Assembly (NCBI GenBank): GCA_041441465.1
Contig: JASDSY010000025.1
Span: 1 to 58,103, forward strand
Source of the DNA: JASDSY01 sp041441465
Lineage (GTDB): Bacteria; Muiribacteriota; UBA9980
DNA length: 58,103 nucleotides
Direction: 5' to 3'
Within the stretch, counting starts at the first letter, position 1. Every line of letters starts with the position of its first letter. The notes under the pieces were generated by a model. That model was given only the letters and a program-made list of their open reading frames with translations. It was not told the DNA's origin and did not search any database. The position numbers and the translations under genes were made by a program. Below are positions 1 through 9,176 of this stretch, piece by piece.

Positions 1-243
1 AATCTGCGGCCGTTTTTATTTATTTCGATCAACCTGAAAATCACTTTTGTTAAATGAATTATTACAATTATCATACAAGGTTATAATTTCAAAATTTTTA
101 TCGAGTAAAATTATTTTATTAAAAATTCTCGTTTCACTCAACCCAACAATTTTTATCTAAAATTTTAATAAATATTTTTTTGGATTAGTTGATAATGCTT
201 GCAGAAAAAACTTTTTCAAATAACAAAATAAATTTAACAAAAC
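1..243. other. Gene-free AT-rich stretch
   Basis: I see no gene, RNA or clear repeat here. The stretch is A/T-rich apart from a CGGCCG palindrome at the extreme left edge followed by T residues, which might be the end of a terminator belonging to a gene outside the window. It is the downstream flank of the giant lipoprotein gene that ends at 336. Confidence 0.5.
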
Positions 244-282
244 AAAATACGCCGCCAGGTTTATAGCATGGCAGCGTATTTT
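244..282 (-). terminator. Intrinsic terminator of the giant lipoprotein operon
   Basis: A 9-bp arm (AAAATACGC) plus a 4-bp inner stem (GCCA/TGGC), separated by one C-A mismatch, closes on an 11-nt loop. On the minus strand it is followed by a T-rich run. It lies about 55 nt past the stop codon of the 2935-aa lipoprotein gene and is the natural end of the 912-aa/2935-aa lipoprotein operon. Confidence 0.8.
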
Positions 283-335
283 ATCTTTAGAACGGGTTTA
301 TATTATTTTAAATTACTATCAGTCACTATTATTTT

Positions 336-3300
336 TTAATTCTTAATCCTTAAAATAACAGCGCCAATGCCGCTATTTGTAAGGCTATTCAATGAAATTT
401 GATTTGTTCCGGCGGAGGCGGTAGTGCATTTTATAACGTTAAATCCGTAATTTTTAAGGCCGACTCCATTATAAGAGCATGGGATAACTGGAGATCCCGA
501 AGTCAATGTGATTTCATTTAAAGTAGTGTTATCAGCCTGTACTGAACCTGATTTCAGATTAACGCTCTTAAATTTATACTTATCAGAATCGGAATTTGCG
601 CAACCTCTATTTGATACCAGAACAGCCGTTAAAAACTCAGCGTAAAAAGAAGTGAAATCCTCCGCGATATTTTTTTCTTTTAACCTGGCTTCGACATTAG
701 CGACGCCGACAAGGTTTGTGTTCAACAAATCTTTAGGAGTAACGCCGCGGTCGACAAGATATCTTACAAAAAGATAATCAAAACCGTAGCTTGCGTGAGG
801 CATTTCATGTTTTAGCAGCGAATACGAGCTGAAACTGGACAAAAATGCATTTAATACATGAGAATTAGCGCCGGTATGATAGCCATAACCGCAAATATCT
901 TCCGCTACCTGTGCCAGTCCTTCATTAACCCATAATTCTTCACTAACATTGTTAGTCACACGCATATTATAATTTATCATGTGTTGAAATTCATGGGCTA
1001 AAGTAGAATTTGCATTATCCTGATACGCCTTGCCATTAAAATTTGTCGTTGGAACACTCATAAAGAACATTTCTTTTTCATTTGAATAAAAATGTCTGGT
1101 AACAGAATCTTTGTTATATTCAGGATTACTATCAAGCTCTGACTGCCTGATTTGATTTACTGAATCAAAATAACCTGAGGCACTTATAGCATTAACATTA
1201 CGCGTAAATAGTATATAAATTTTAGGATCGCCGTCAATACCGCCGTTCGCCTGTTGTTCACTTCCAAATGTCGCAGTATCGGTAGGATAAATTACAGTAT
1301 CGAAATTCGACTGAAATTGTGCTGCTTCATCAGCTGTCAAAGCCTGATAACCAGCCGGAATATCTTGATCTTCGTATATATAGCAATGGGTACCGATCGC
1401 TACAAGTTTAGCGTTAACGGTAGTATAGTCTGATACAGTAGGCGGCCAGTTATTATTTTTATTACACCCGAATTGTGTAATTTCTCCAAGCACAGGCGCT
1501 TTTGCAGGAGCCTTTAACAAAGGCGACCTTGCCGATGAGCTGACTCCAAAATCCTTAATCGTCTTCCTTTCCATTTCACGCATTTTCTGATCCCACAGGC
1601 TTTGACCGCTATAAGAATCAATTGAAGGCGATTTTGAAGGCGAAGCTGCTACCATACTGGTAAAATATTGCGGCGCGGCCATCGTTACTGAAGTAATCGA
1701 CATTGAATAACTTGATTCACTTATTGTATTATATGGAACTATAACCATAGATTCTGTTGTGCTAAAATCAACAACGCCAATTCTGGTCATATCAGAACCT
1801 GGTTTTAAAAATGTCGCGGAATACTTAACTCCGGTATTAAGAGCTGGAATTAAAGCAGAAAAATTAAAATTGTTCTTAAAATTCACATAGTATTTTTTAG
1901 AAATTTGGACATTATTTGGACCGCATAAATACATCATGCAGCCGTTAAAACCTGCCAATTGTGTCAATTGGCCGTATGTAAACACTACATGAACTGCATT
2001 TGCGTGCCAGTTTGTATCGGCAACTGCCACTTCTACATTTACCGGCGTCGAATTCCCTTGAGTAAATCCATAAACCATCAATTTATTGCCTGTCGATGTT
2101 ATTCCATCCGGCAGCGCATTCTGACATGTTATTTCAAAGGAATCTCCGAAAATTTCGAACGGCTGAACTGCCGGAGGATTTGTAGAAGACCAGCTTTCAT
2201 TCCATTCCGGAATGCTCGCGACAGCCGTTCCGTTTATCTGAAGAATTTCAACATCAGTAGTTTTTATTATTTCTATATCAGCGTTACCAATTAAAAAACC
2301 AGGAAATTTATTACCCAATTCCTCGATTATTACTTTTAAGTTATAGTCCTTTACAGCTTTAGCGATTTTCTGCACCGTCGAGATTATTTCTTCGGCGGTT
2401 ACAGGACCATTGTTTGCCGGATTGTTGTAATTATTCTGATATTCCCAGCCGTTAAATAAAATCGCGCGGTTTATAGCCTCATCGTTATATTTAATAGCGG
2501 AGTGTATGTATTGAACGGCCGTTAATAACTTATTAAATTTAGCGCCGTCGATAACATTTTGAGCCATTAATTCGTTGAATTTAACGTCAAACGGCAAATA
2601 ACCCGTTCCGGTCAATACTTCATTCGTCATAGCTAATTTAGAGTTCCCTGCAAGAACAATAGCGCCGCTGTCGCCAAAATTCAAGTCACTAATCTGTGCC
2701 GGCATAGTCGGCATCGCCGCCAGCATTGCAGTAGTTTTTGAATCTATTATAACATTATCAAGATTGATAAATTTATCTTTCGGAACAACTATGCTGCCTA
2801 TATATCTTTGCAATAAGACTTTATTAGCATAATAAGCTATAATTTTGAGATTGTTTAATCTTTCAGACGGCATCGCACCATAATAATACCACTTGAACTC
2901 AAAATTACCGGCTGAATCAGCGACAGTGTTCGCGATCGTATATCCGTTCGAATCCTGCAAAGCGAGGCTTGCATTTTGCCATACACCCCAGATATTATCA
3001 AATGGAACTAATTTTCCTTTGATGATAAGGCCGGTATCATTTCCGTTATCGGCCACCTGATATGGTTTTGTGGCAAATACAACCATTTTGCTGCCTATTC
3101 CGTCGATACTCACAGCGGATGTACCGGCGATCATTCCGGTAACTTCAACCTCACAGGTAAGAGTTTCGCCATTTTTCATATTATAGCTGCCGCCGGACAT
3201 ATTAAACAACCCATTCGGCTTGAATTTTAATTCAAATGTTTTTCCGTCGTTTAAAGCAACAGGCGGTTCTAAAACATTATCCCACTGATAATTATTATTA

Positions 3301-6300
3301 GTATTGCTATATTCAATAAACTGTGAATTAGTATTATACTTTCTTTCTGAACTTACAGATACTATTCTTAATTTTATATTGGTAATAGTCTGGTTGACTG
3401 CTTTATCAAGAACCACTGAAATTTTAGCCTCATCGGTAGCGTCAGTTATTAAGACAGTTGCAGGATTGTCAGCGCTATTATAACCGGTCTGTCCGTCTAC
3501 ATTAATCAAAGATACTTTCGGAGCGTCATTAACCGCAGCTACGCTGTCATTTAAAAAAGGCAGAAGCACTGTAACCAGGCCTTTAATATCGCCGGCAGCG
3601 TTATTTGTAAAATCAAATATTAATTTATTTGTATCAGGTCCCAATTCTATTACCGGTAATGAAATTTCGCCGTAAATAGTTGTTTTCTTCGATTGATTAG
3701 CCGCTATATCATCGTTTATAGCTTTTAAAGTCTCAAGTATATTTTCAACCGAAACCATATCACGGTTCAACAATACTGCAGAATCATTCAAAGAAACCGC
3801 GGCAATACCTACAGCTGTCGCAAGACTTTCGACTAAACCCTTTAATCCAGGCACAAACATTGCATAGTTCATAAGATTTTTTTCGAATGATACATTATTC
3901 TTAGATGAACTAAAATCATAATAAACAAAAGCGATGTTATTTTCATAATGAACCATAGGCCTTACATCTAAGCCGAGCATATTTTTCAAATCAGTCTTAT
4001 CGGATTTTAAAATATCACGCATAACTGCCGCAATAGCGGTAGTCTGATGATCGATATTGATATTATTATAAGTAAACAATAACGCTTTAGCGCTTCCCTT
4101 AAGCTGCGCGAACTCAGTTTTATCAGGAATAGAACCAAGATATTTTGAATATAATATCTTTCCTGAATTACTGTAAAAATTAGCGAAAATATATTTTTTA
4201 CTGTCTGACAGCTCGACGCTTACAGCCTGCTGCATACCCTGTTCATAAGCATTTTGCGGTAACGCAGATATTACGTTGCCGTCAAGATCCGTTACTTTAA
4301 ACGTAGATACGTAAGCGCCGTTATAATTTTTAAAATTGCTGTAATAAAATATAATATTAACTTTATTTTCTGCCGGAAGCGGCGGACAATAAACCGAATC
4401 GACCGGGTGATAATTATAATATGGAACATTAGCTAAATTTTGATCATTTCTTAATACTTCAACGCTTAAGAATATATTATTACGGTTTGCATAGCTTAAT
4501 TTATCTAAAATATCAGCTCTATTTTTGGAGCCTTCCGGTATTATTGATGTTTTAGGTATTTTAATTTGATAAGAAGTAATATTGGAATCAAAATTTCTCT
4601 GAACATAAATTAAAGGTTTATCAACACTCCAGTTACTGGCAAATGTATATGACTGCCCTGAAATAAATGAACTTTTAGCCAGGCTGTTAAATGGATTAAC
4701 CCTTGTATTGATTATATTTTCCGAAGAACCATTCATATTGCACTGCCCAAATGAAACATTAAGCTGATATTTTTTCAAATCGTCATATATTTTTTCATTC
4801 AAATCAACTTTAACATAATAGTTACCGTTATCTTCTTTTAATGCTGCCGACTTAATATCATAGCCGGTAACTTTTTTATCCGCCGGCAATATACCGCTCA
4901 TAAAATTATCCGCCGGATCTGATTTTATTTTATCATTGGCTAAAGCGATTATATTATTATTCCAATCTACCGATGATTGGTCAAATGTAATATAATCCGG
5001 ACGCATATTTAAAAACAAACTATTTTGTGTTACCATCATATTTTCTTCAAATTGATTAGCGGCCTCTTCATTTGTTAAAAGCTTATATTGATCGTAAATC
5101 TTATTTAAAGTTATAAGAAGCTCATGTGTATCAGCTAATTTATATGTTTCAACATATTTTGTTTTTAATCTATTATAAAATACCTCAGCCTCAACTGTTG
5201 ATTCGATATGGGAAAGGTAGTAAACAAATTCATCGAGCTGTTTTAATTCGACATTTAAGAAATCAAAAAATGTGCTTTCGACATAAACCGTATCGATAAG
5301 CCATTTGCCTGAAGTTAAAGCAGCTTTGATCGATACAGTGAACGAAAACATATCTGAGGTTATTTTCTGTCTCAATGTCACAAGATTATTATTTACAACC
5401 GGCGCATTGATGTCAGTTATCATAATTTCAGAGGTAGCTGAAATATTCGGCAATATATTCACAAGCGCTTTTTTTACGCCAGTAAACACAGTTTCGTCTT
5501 TATAAATGCCGGTAGCGTCAAATGCCGCGAATTTATTTTTTACATCGGCTTTAAATTTATCCGATAACTCTTTCAAAGCTTCTGATATATAATTTCTGCG
5601 TATAAATGTATGTTTCAAATACATTTTGCCTTCATATCGTTTAAATAAAAGATCGATGTATATCGGCATATTCGACTGAACATTTTCAAAAATCGAACCT
5701 TCGGCGGGCTTGTAACCATCGAAGCCGGCATTTGCCTTAAAGGTGCCTTTAACATAAAAAGGCACTTTATAAATTGCCGAGCTTATTATTGAGATTTGCG
5801 TTGACGCGGTGTCAAGAGTCACATCCGTAACGTTTACTTTCGCCAATAAGTCAGTAAAAAATGGCCTTGCAATCGAAACGCTTTCGGTATCAATCATTTT
5901 CATAATCTCAGCTATATCATTTGATTTTAAAGCTGTTATAAAATCAAATTTAGCCTTAGCCATCATATTTAAAAGATCGCTTTCGGTATAAGTAACGCCG
6001 CCTTCTGAAACTGTCGGTTTCACAAAATTAAATGTATAATCTTTCGTAAAAATAACTGTGCCGCGATCGGACGCCATTACTTTAATTAAATATTTGCCAT
6101 AAACGAAATTACCGTTAGAGTCTTTTAAATATGCCGGATTCTGCAAACGATAGTAGCTATATAATCCGTTAATTGTTTCCTTATTGAAATCAGCGTTAGT
6201 TAACAATTCTTTGTTGTCGATTTTAACAATTTGATCATTTCTGTATATCCATACGCCAATTGTTTCATAGTTATTAAGCTCGCGAACACGATTAAATTTC

Positions 6301-9143
6301 ATGCGCATATTAAGTTCTGCGGCATAAGTGCCATTTGTATAAGAAGGAATAAGCGCGAAATCAGATTCCATAACCGCAAGCTGCGGGACTATCTCCGGAA
6401 CGACTGTAATTGTAAATACGGCCTGTTTGCTTACTAATTGAGTTTGCGCGGCGTTAATTCTAACCTCGGCTGTAGCTGCCACGGAAACATTATACGAACC
6501 GGCGGCCAATCCTGATGGATATGATTTAGTAATTTCAGAAACATTATTTACTACATATTTTACTTCATTAAGTTCATTTATTTTTAATGAAATTTCCTTT
6601 ACGCCCACAAGATTTTCAATTGTAGAACATTTAACAGTATATTTTAAGCTGAAAGGTTTATTAGCTTCATACTTTACTAATGCCGCCGTCGAATCTGGTG
6701 TTATTGAAATATTCGGCACATTAACCGCAACCGGAACAGCCGAGTATTCATATGTCTTAATGCTTACAAGATTATTATTTCTGTCATAAGCCTTAATCAT
6801 ATGCAAATAATAACCGCCGTCGCCGCTTAATGTCGAAGCGAAATTATACGTATAAGAACCTGTCGATAATTTTGCAAAGTTTGCGGAGTTATCGTATTTA
6901 ATTGTTTTAATAAATTCACCATTTTTGTAAATTTCAACGGCGAAAGTTTCATCAGGCATAACTTCGCGGCTAAAATTAATCGCGATTTGCGAAGGCTGGC
7001 TTACACCGGCAGTCAGAACAGGAACGGCCGATGAAATAGCAAGAACCGGCCTTGGCGTTACGTTAAAAGAGAACGCCCTTACATAAAATTCATTTTCCGC
7101 CGTCGCTGTGACAATAATATCATAAATTCCAGACGCCGGAAATTTTAAATTAGACATTTTAATTTCAGACGTATTAGATACTTCCTGATAAAGGCCGATA
7201 GCATCGCTTCCGGCCTGTTTATATGCAGGTATCGCGATCGACATTTTAGCGATATTCTTTACCGGTGTGCCTGTATAAAAAGACCTGAAACTGAGTTCGT
7301 AAATATCGTCAACTGTTTTCGGAGTCATTTTAATAGGAATTATAGATATTTTATTTGAAAAAACAGGTTGATTTAACTGCTGCTGGCCTGAAGTAACCTG
7401 ATATTTCAATTTATTTTTCAAATCGGTTATTCTTATGTAAAATTCTTTTGCCGCGTAATAATTTGAAGAATCTGAATAATCTATATCAAATCCATTGATC
7501 GGATCAATAACCTCGCCGTTAATTATTTTTTCAAGATATACTGCCGCCGAATCGAGATTTACTTCATCGCTCGAAAGATTAAACCTGTCAAAATAAATTT
7601 TAGCGTATTCAAAATAGCAATCAGCACGTAAATTTATTTCGCCGGTAACCTCATTAAGGATATCGTTATAACCATATTGCGAAATAAATTCGTCAATGCC
7701 GGCAAGCGTTATTTTCTTTAATTCATACTGATATTTTTTATTATAGAAGTTTTTTAAATAATCAGCAAGGGTTTTACCTGTACCGCCGACTAAATTAACT
7801 GCTTTTGTATCGGTAACTGTATTTGTAAGGTTATTAACAATAGAGTCAGTAGATTCAATTCCTCCTATTTGAGTAACGACAGAGCTATCTTTAAAATTGT
7901 CAACATTGACATTTGCACCGGCAAAGTCAAGGTTTGCATCTTTAATCTGATCAACGTCGGTCCTTGTCTGAACCATTACAACAATTGTTGCAACTATTTC
8001 AATTTTTATATTAACATTTATCGTTACATTTGTCGCAGTTGCAGGGCTTGCCTGCGCTTCTTTAACCATCGCATTTAAAGCCTCGATATTGCTTCTTACT
8101 TCCTCGATCGGCTTCATCGGGTTTGAAATTACAGCAAGAGCTTTTGTCATATCCAGCGATTTTTGCAATGAAGTCTTAACGTTATCTGAAAGGTCGGAAA
8201 CTTCATTTTTAATTTTTTCTTTTACTTCGTCTGATATTTTTTCAGCAAGGCCCGGATCAATTTTTCTCGTAACATCAGCTATTTTAGCTTCGAGTTTAAC
8301 AGGATGCTCGATATTTAATTTTTCAACAAACTTAAATTCCGTCGTAGTAGTTCTGTTTGCGGATAATTTTATTTCATTGTTAATTATGGAAAGCTCGGTG
8401 TTAATTTTTGTGCGTGTTTCGGTAATTAATTGCAGCTGTTCAGACTGGCTTATGGTAGGATCAGCGTCAATTTTGGTTATATTTAAAAGCACTTCCACAT
8501 AAGCGACAACTTTAAATGAAACTTCCGTTGTAGCGTCAGCTATTTTTTTAGATTCATCTAAATATTTCTTCGCCTTATTAAGAGCTGAAGTTATATCGGC
8601 CGCGCTTCTATTTGCCTGTCTTTGAACTGTAAAATAATCAGGCGCGCTCATAATTCCCGGCGACTTTAACACAGCGGCAGTCGGGTTCGAGCTGCCCTGA
8701 TTCTTATAAGCCTGCGCAAGATAAGTATTAGCTACTGCCAGCAAATTGTTGATATTTAATTTTACTTTGTCCCAGCTATTATCATTATTTTTCAATAAAT
8801 CTGTAAAATCATATTTTTTGTTTGTCGTCGATGTCCTGATATTTGAATTAGAGGCTTCAAGCGCCGGAGCATTTGAAGAACCAGCGGCGCTGTTTAAGTC
8901 TTCAAGCTGCGCTATTGCCGCATTAAGAGACGCAACAGCAGCCGACGGCGCCTGGTTCGGAGCGTTATTTACATTTGTTTCATTACCGCTATATACCGTC
9001 GCGGCATTATCTGATGTAATAGTTGGATTTGTATTTCCAGTGGTCGAACTGCCGCCGCCACCGCCGCATCCAACCGCTAATGACAATGAAATTATCATTA
9101 TTAATATCAAAATTAAATTAAATTTATTACTCTTCATTTTCAT
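336..9143 (-). CDS. Giant (2935 aa) surface lipoprotein with C-terminal M30-like zinc metallopeptidase domain
   Basis: A type II signal peptide ends in the lipobox LAVGC, directly followed by GGGGG, so the mature N-terminus should be a lipid-anchored Cys on a flexible Gly tether. Residues about 60-560 are mostly helical with TPR-like segments and a strange Val/Ile-rich stretch near 370-400. The middle is a long series of beta-rich Ig-like segments. The C-terminal ~350 residues contain HEFQH (2717-2721) and a downstream NEG whose Glu (2741) fits a third zinc ligand, the arrangement of hyicolysin-type (M30) and related gluzincin peptidases. The start is supported by a GGGGGA Shine-Dalgarno 8 nt upstream. 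The gene follows the 912-aa lipoprotein gene by 33 nt, so the two are probably co-transcribed. Seen: signal, zinc motif, length. Inferred: surface exposure and proteolysis; the substrate is unknown. Confidence 0.85.
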   Translation of the reverse strand: MKMKSNKFNLILILIMIISLSLAVGCGGGGGSSTTGNTNPTITSDNAATVYSGNETNVNNAPNQAPSAAVASLNAAIAQLEDLNSAAGSSNAPALEASNSNIRTSTTNKKYDFTDLLKNNDNSWDKVKLNINNLLAVANTYLAQAYKNQGSSNPTAAVLKSPGIMSAPDYFTVQRQANRSAADITSALNKAKKYLDESKKIADATTEVSFKVVAYVEVLLNITKIDADPTISQSEQLQLITETRTKINTELSIINNEIKLSANRTTTTEFKFVEKLNIEHPVKLEAKIADVTRKIDPGLAEKISDEVKEKIKNEVSDLSDNVKTSLQKSLDMTKALAVISNPMKPIEEVRSNIEALNAMVKEAQASPATATNVTINVNIKIEIVATIVVMVQTRTDVDQIKDANLDFAGANVNVDNFKDSSVVTQIGGIESTDSIVNNLTNTVTDTKAVNLVGGTGKTLADYLKNFYNKKYQYELKKITLAGIDEFISQYGYNDILNEVTGEINLRADCYFEYAKIYFDRFNLSSDEVNLDSAAVYLEKIINGEVIDPINGFDIDYSDSSNYYAAKEFYIRITDLKNKLKYQVTSGQQQLNQPVFSNKISIIPIKMTPKTVDDIYELSFRSFYTGTPVKNIAKMSIAIPAYKQAGSDAIGLYQEVSNTSEIKMSNLKFPASGIYDIIVTATAENEFYVRAFSFNVTPRPVLAISSAVPVLTAGVSQPSQIAINFSREVMPDETFAVEIYKNGEFIKTIKYDNSANFAKLSTGSYTYNFASTLSGDGGYYLHMIKAYDRNNNLVSIKTYEYSAVPVAVNVPNISITPDSTAALVKYEANKPFSLKYTVKCSTIENLVGVKEISLKINELNEVKYVVNNVSEITKSYPSGLAAGSYNVSVAATAEVRINAAQTQLVSKQAVFTITVVPEIVPQLAVMESDFALIPSYTNGTYAAELNMRMKFNRVRELNNYETIGVWIYRNDQIVKIDNKELLTNADFNKETINGLYSYYRLQNPAYLKDSNGNFVYGKYLIKVMASDRGTVIFTKDYTFNFVKPTVSEGGVTYTESDLLNMMAKAKFDFITALKSNDIAEIMKMIDTESVSIARPFFTDLLAKVNVTDVTLDTASTQISIISSAIYKVPFYVKGTFKANAGFDGYKPAEGSIFENVQSNMPIYIDLLFKRYEGKMYLKHTFIRRNYISEALKELSDKFKADVKNKFAAFDATGIYKDETVFTGVKKALVNILPNISATSEIMITDINAPVVNNNLVTLRQKITSDMFSFTVSIKAALTSGKWLIDTVYVESTFFDFLNVELKQLDEFVYYLSHIESTVEAEVFYNRLKTKYVETYKLADTHELLITLNKIYDQYKLLTNEEAANQFEENMMVTQNSLFLNMRPDYITFDQSSVDWNNNIIALANDKIKSDPADNFMSGILPADKKVTGYDIKSAALKEDNGNYYVKVDLNEKIYDDLKKYQLNVSFGQCNMNGSSENIINTRVNPFNSLAKSSFISGQSYTFASNWSVDKPLIYVQRNFDSNITSYQIKIPKTSIIPEGSKNRADILDKLSYANRNNIFLSVEVLRNDQNLANVPYYNYHPVDSVYCPPLPAENKVNIIFYYSNFKNYNGAYVSTFKVTDLDGNVISALPQNAYEQGMQQAVSVELSDSKKYIFANFYSNSGKILYSKYLGSIPDKTEFAQLKGSAKALLFTYNNINIDHQTTAIAAVMRDILKSDKTDLKNMLGLDVRPMVHYENNIAFVYYDFSSSKNNVSFEKNLMNYAMFVPGLKGLVESLATAVGIAAVSLNDSAVLLNRDMVSVENILETLKAINDDIAANQSKKTTIYGEISLPVIELGPDTNKLIFDFTNNAAGDIKGLVTVLLPFLNDSVAAVNDAPKVSLINVDGQTGYNSADNPATVLITDATDEAKISVVLDKAVNQTITNIKLRIVSVSSERKYNTNSQFIEYSNTNNNYQWDNVLEPPVALNDGKTFELKFKPNGLFNMSGGSYNMKNGETLTCEVEVTGMIAGTSAVSIDGIGSKMVVFATKPYQVADNGNDTGLIIKGKLVPFDNIWGVWQNASLALQDSNGYTIANTVADSAGNFEFKWYYYGAMPSERLNNLKIIAYYANKVLLQRYIGSIVVPKDKFINLDNVIIDSKTTAMLAAMPTMPAQISDLNFGDSGAIVLAGNSKLAMTNEVLTGTGYLPFDVKFNELMAQNVIDGAKFNKLLTAVQYIHSAIKYNDEAINRAILFNGWEYQNNYNNPANNGPVTAEEIISTVQKIAKAVKDYNLKVIIEELGNKFPGFLIGNADIEIIKTTDVEILQINGTAVASIPEWNESWSSTNPPAVQPFEIFGDSFEITCQNALPDGITSTGNKLMVYGFTQGNSTPVNVEVAVADTNWHANAVHVVFTYGQLTQLAGFNGCMMYLCGPNNVQISKKYYVNFKNNFNFSALIPALNTGVKYSATFLKPGSDMTRIGVVDFSTTESMVIVPYNTISESSYSMSITSVTMAAPQYFTSMVAASPSKSPSIDSYSGQSLWDQKMREMERKTIKDFGVSSSARSPLLKAPAKAPVLGEITQFGCNKNNNWPPTVSDYTTVNAKLVAIGTHCYIYEDQDIPAGYQALTADEAAQFQSNFDTVIYPTDTATFGSEQQANGGIDGDPKIYILFTRNVNAISASGYFDSVNQIRQSELDSNPEYNKDSVTRHFYSNEKEMFFMSVPTTNFNGKAYQDNANSTLAHEFQHMINYNMRVTNNVSEELWVNEGLAQVAEDICGYGYHTGANSHVLNAFLSSFSSYSLLKHEMPHASYGFDYLFVRYLVDRGVTPKDLLNTNLVGVANVEARLKEKNIAEDFTSFYAEFLTAVLVSNRGCANSDSDKYKFKSVNLKSGSVQADNTTLNEITLTSGSPVIPCSYNGVGLKNYGFNVIKCTTASAGTNQISLNSLTNSGIGAVILRIKN

Positions 9144-9176
9144 GATTTTATCCCCCTTAACTTAAATATTAATTAA

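Noticed and set aside
8089..9165. Antisense frames over the N-terminus of the 2935-aa lipoprotein
   Set aside because: They are shadows of the lipoprotein codons, with Ser/Leu-rich compositions typical of antisense reading.
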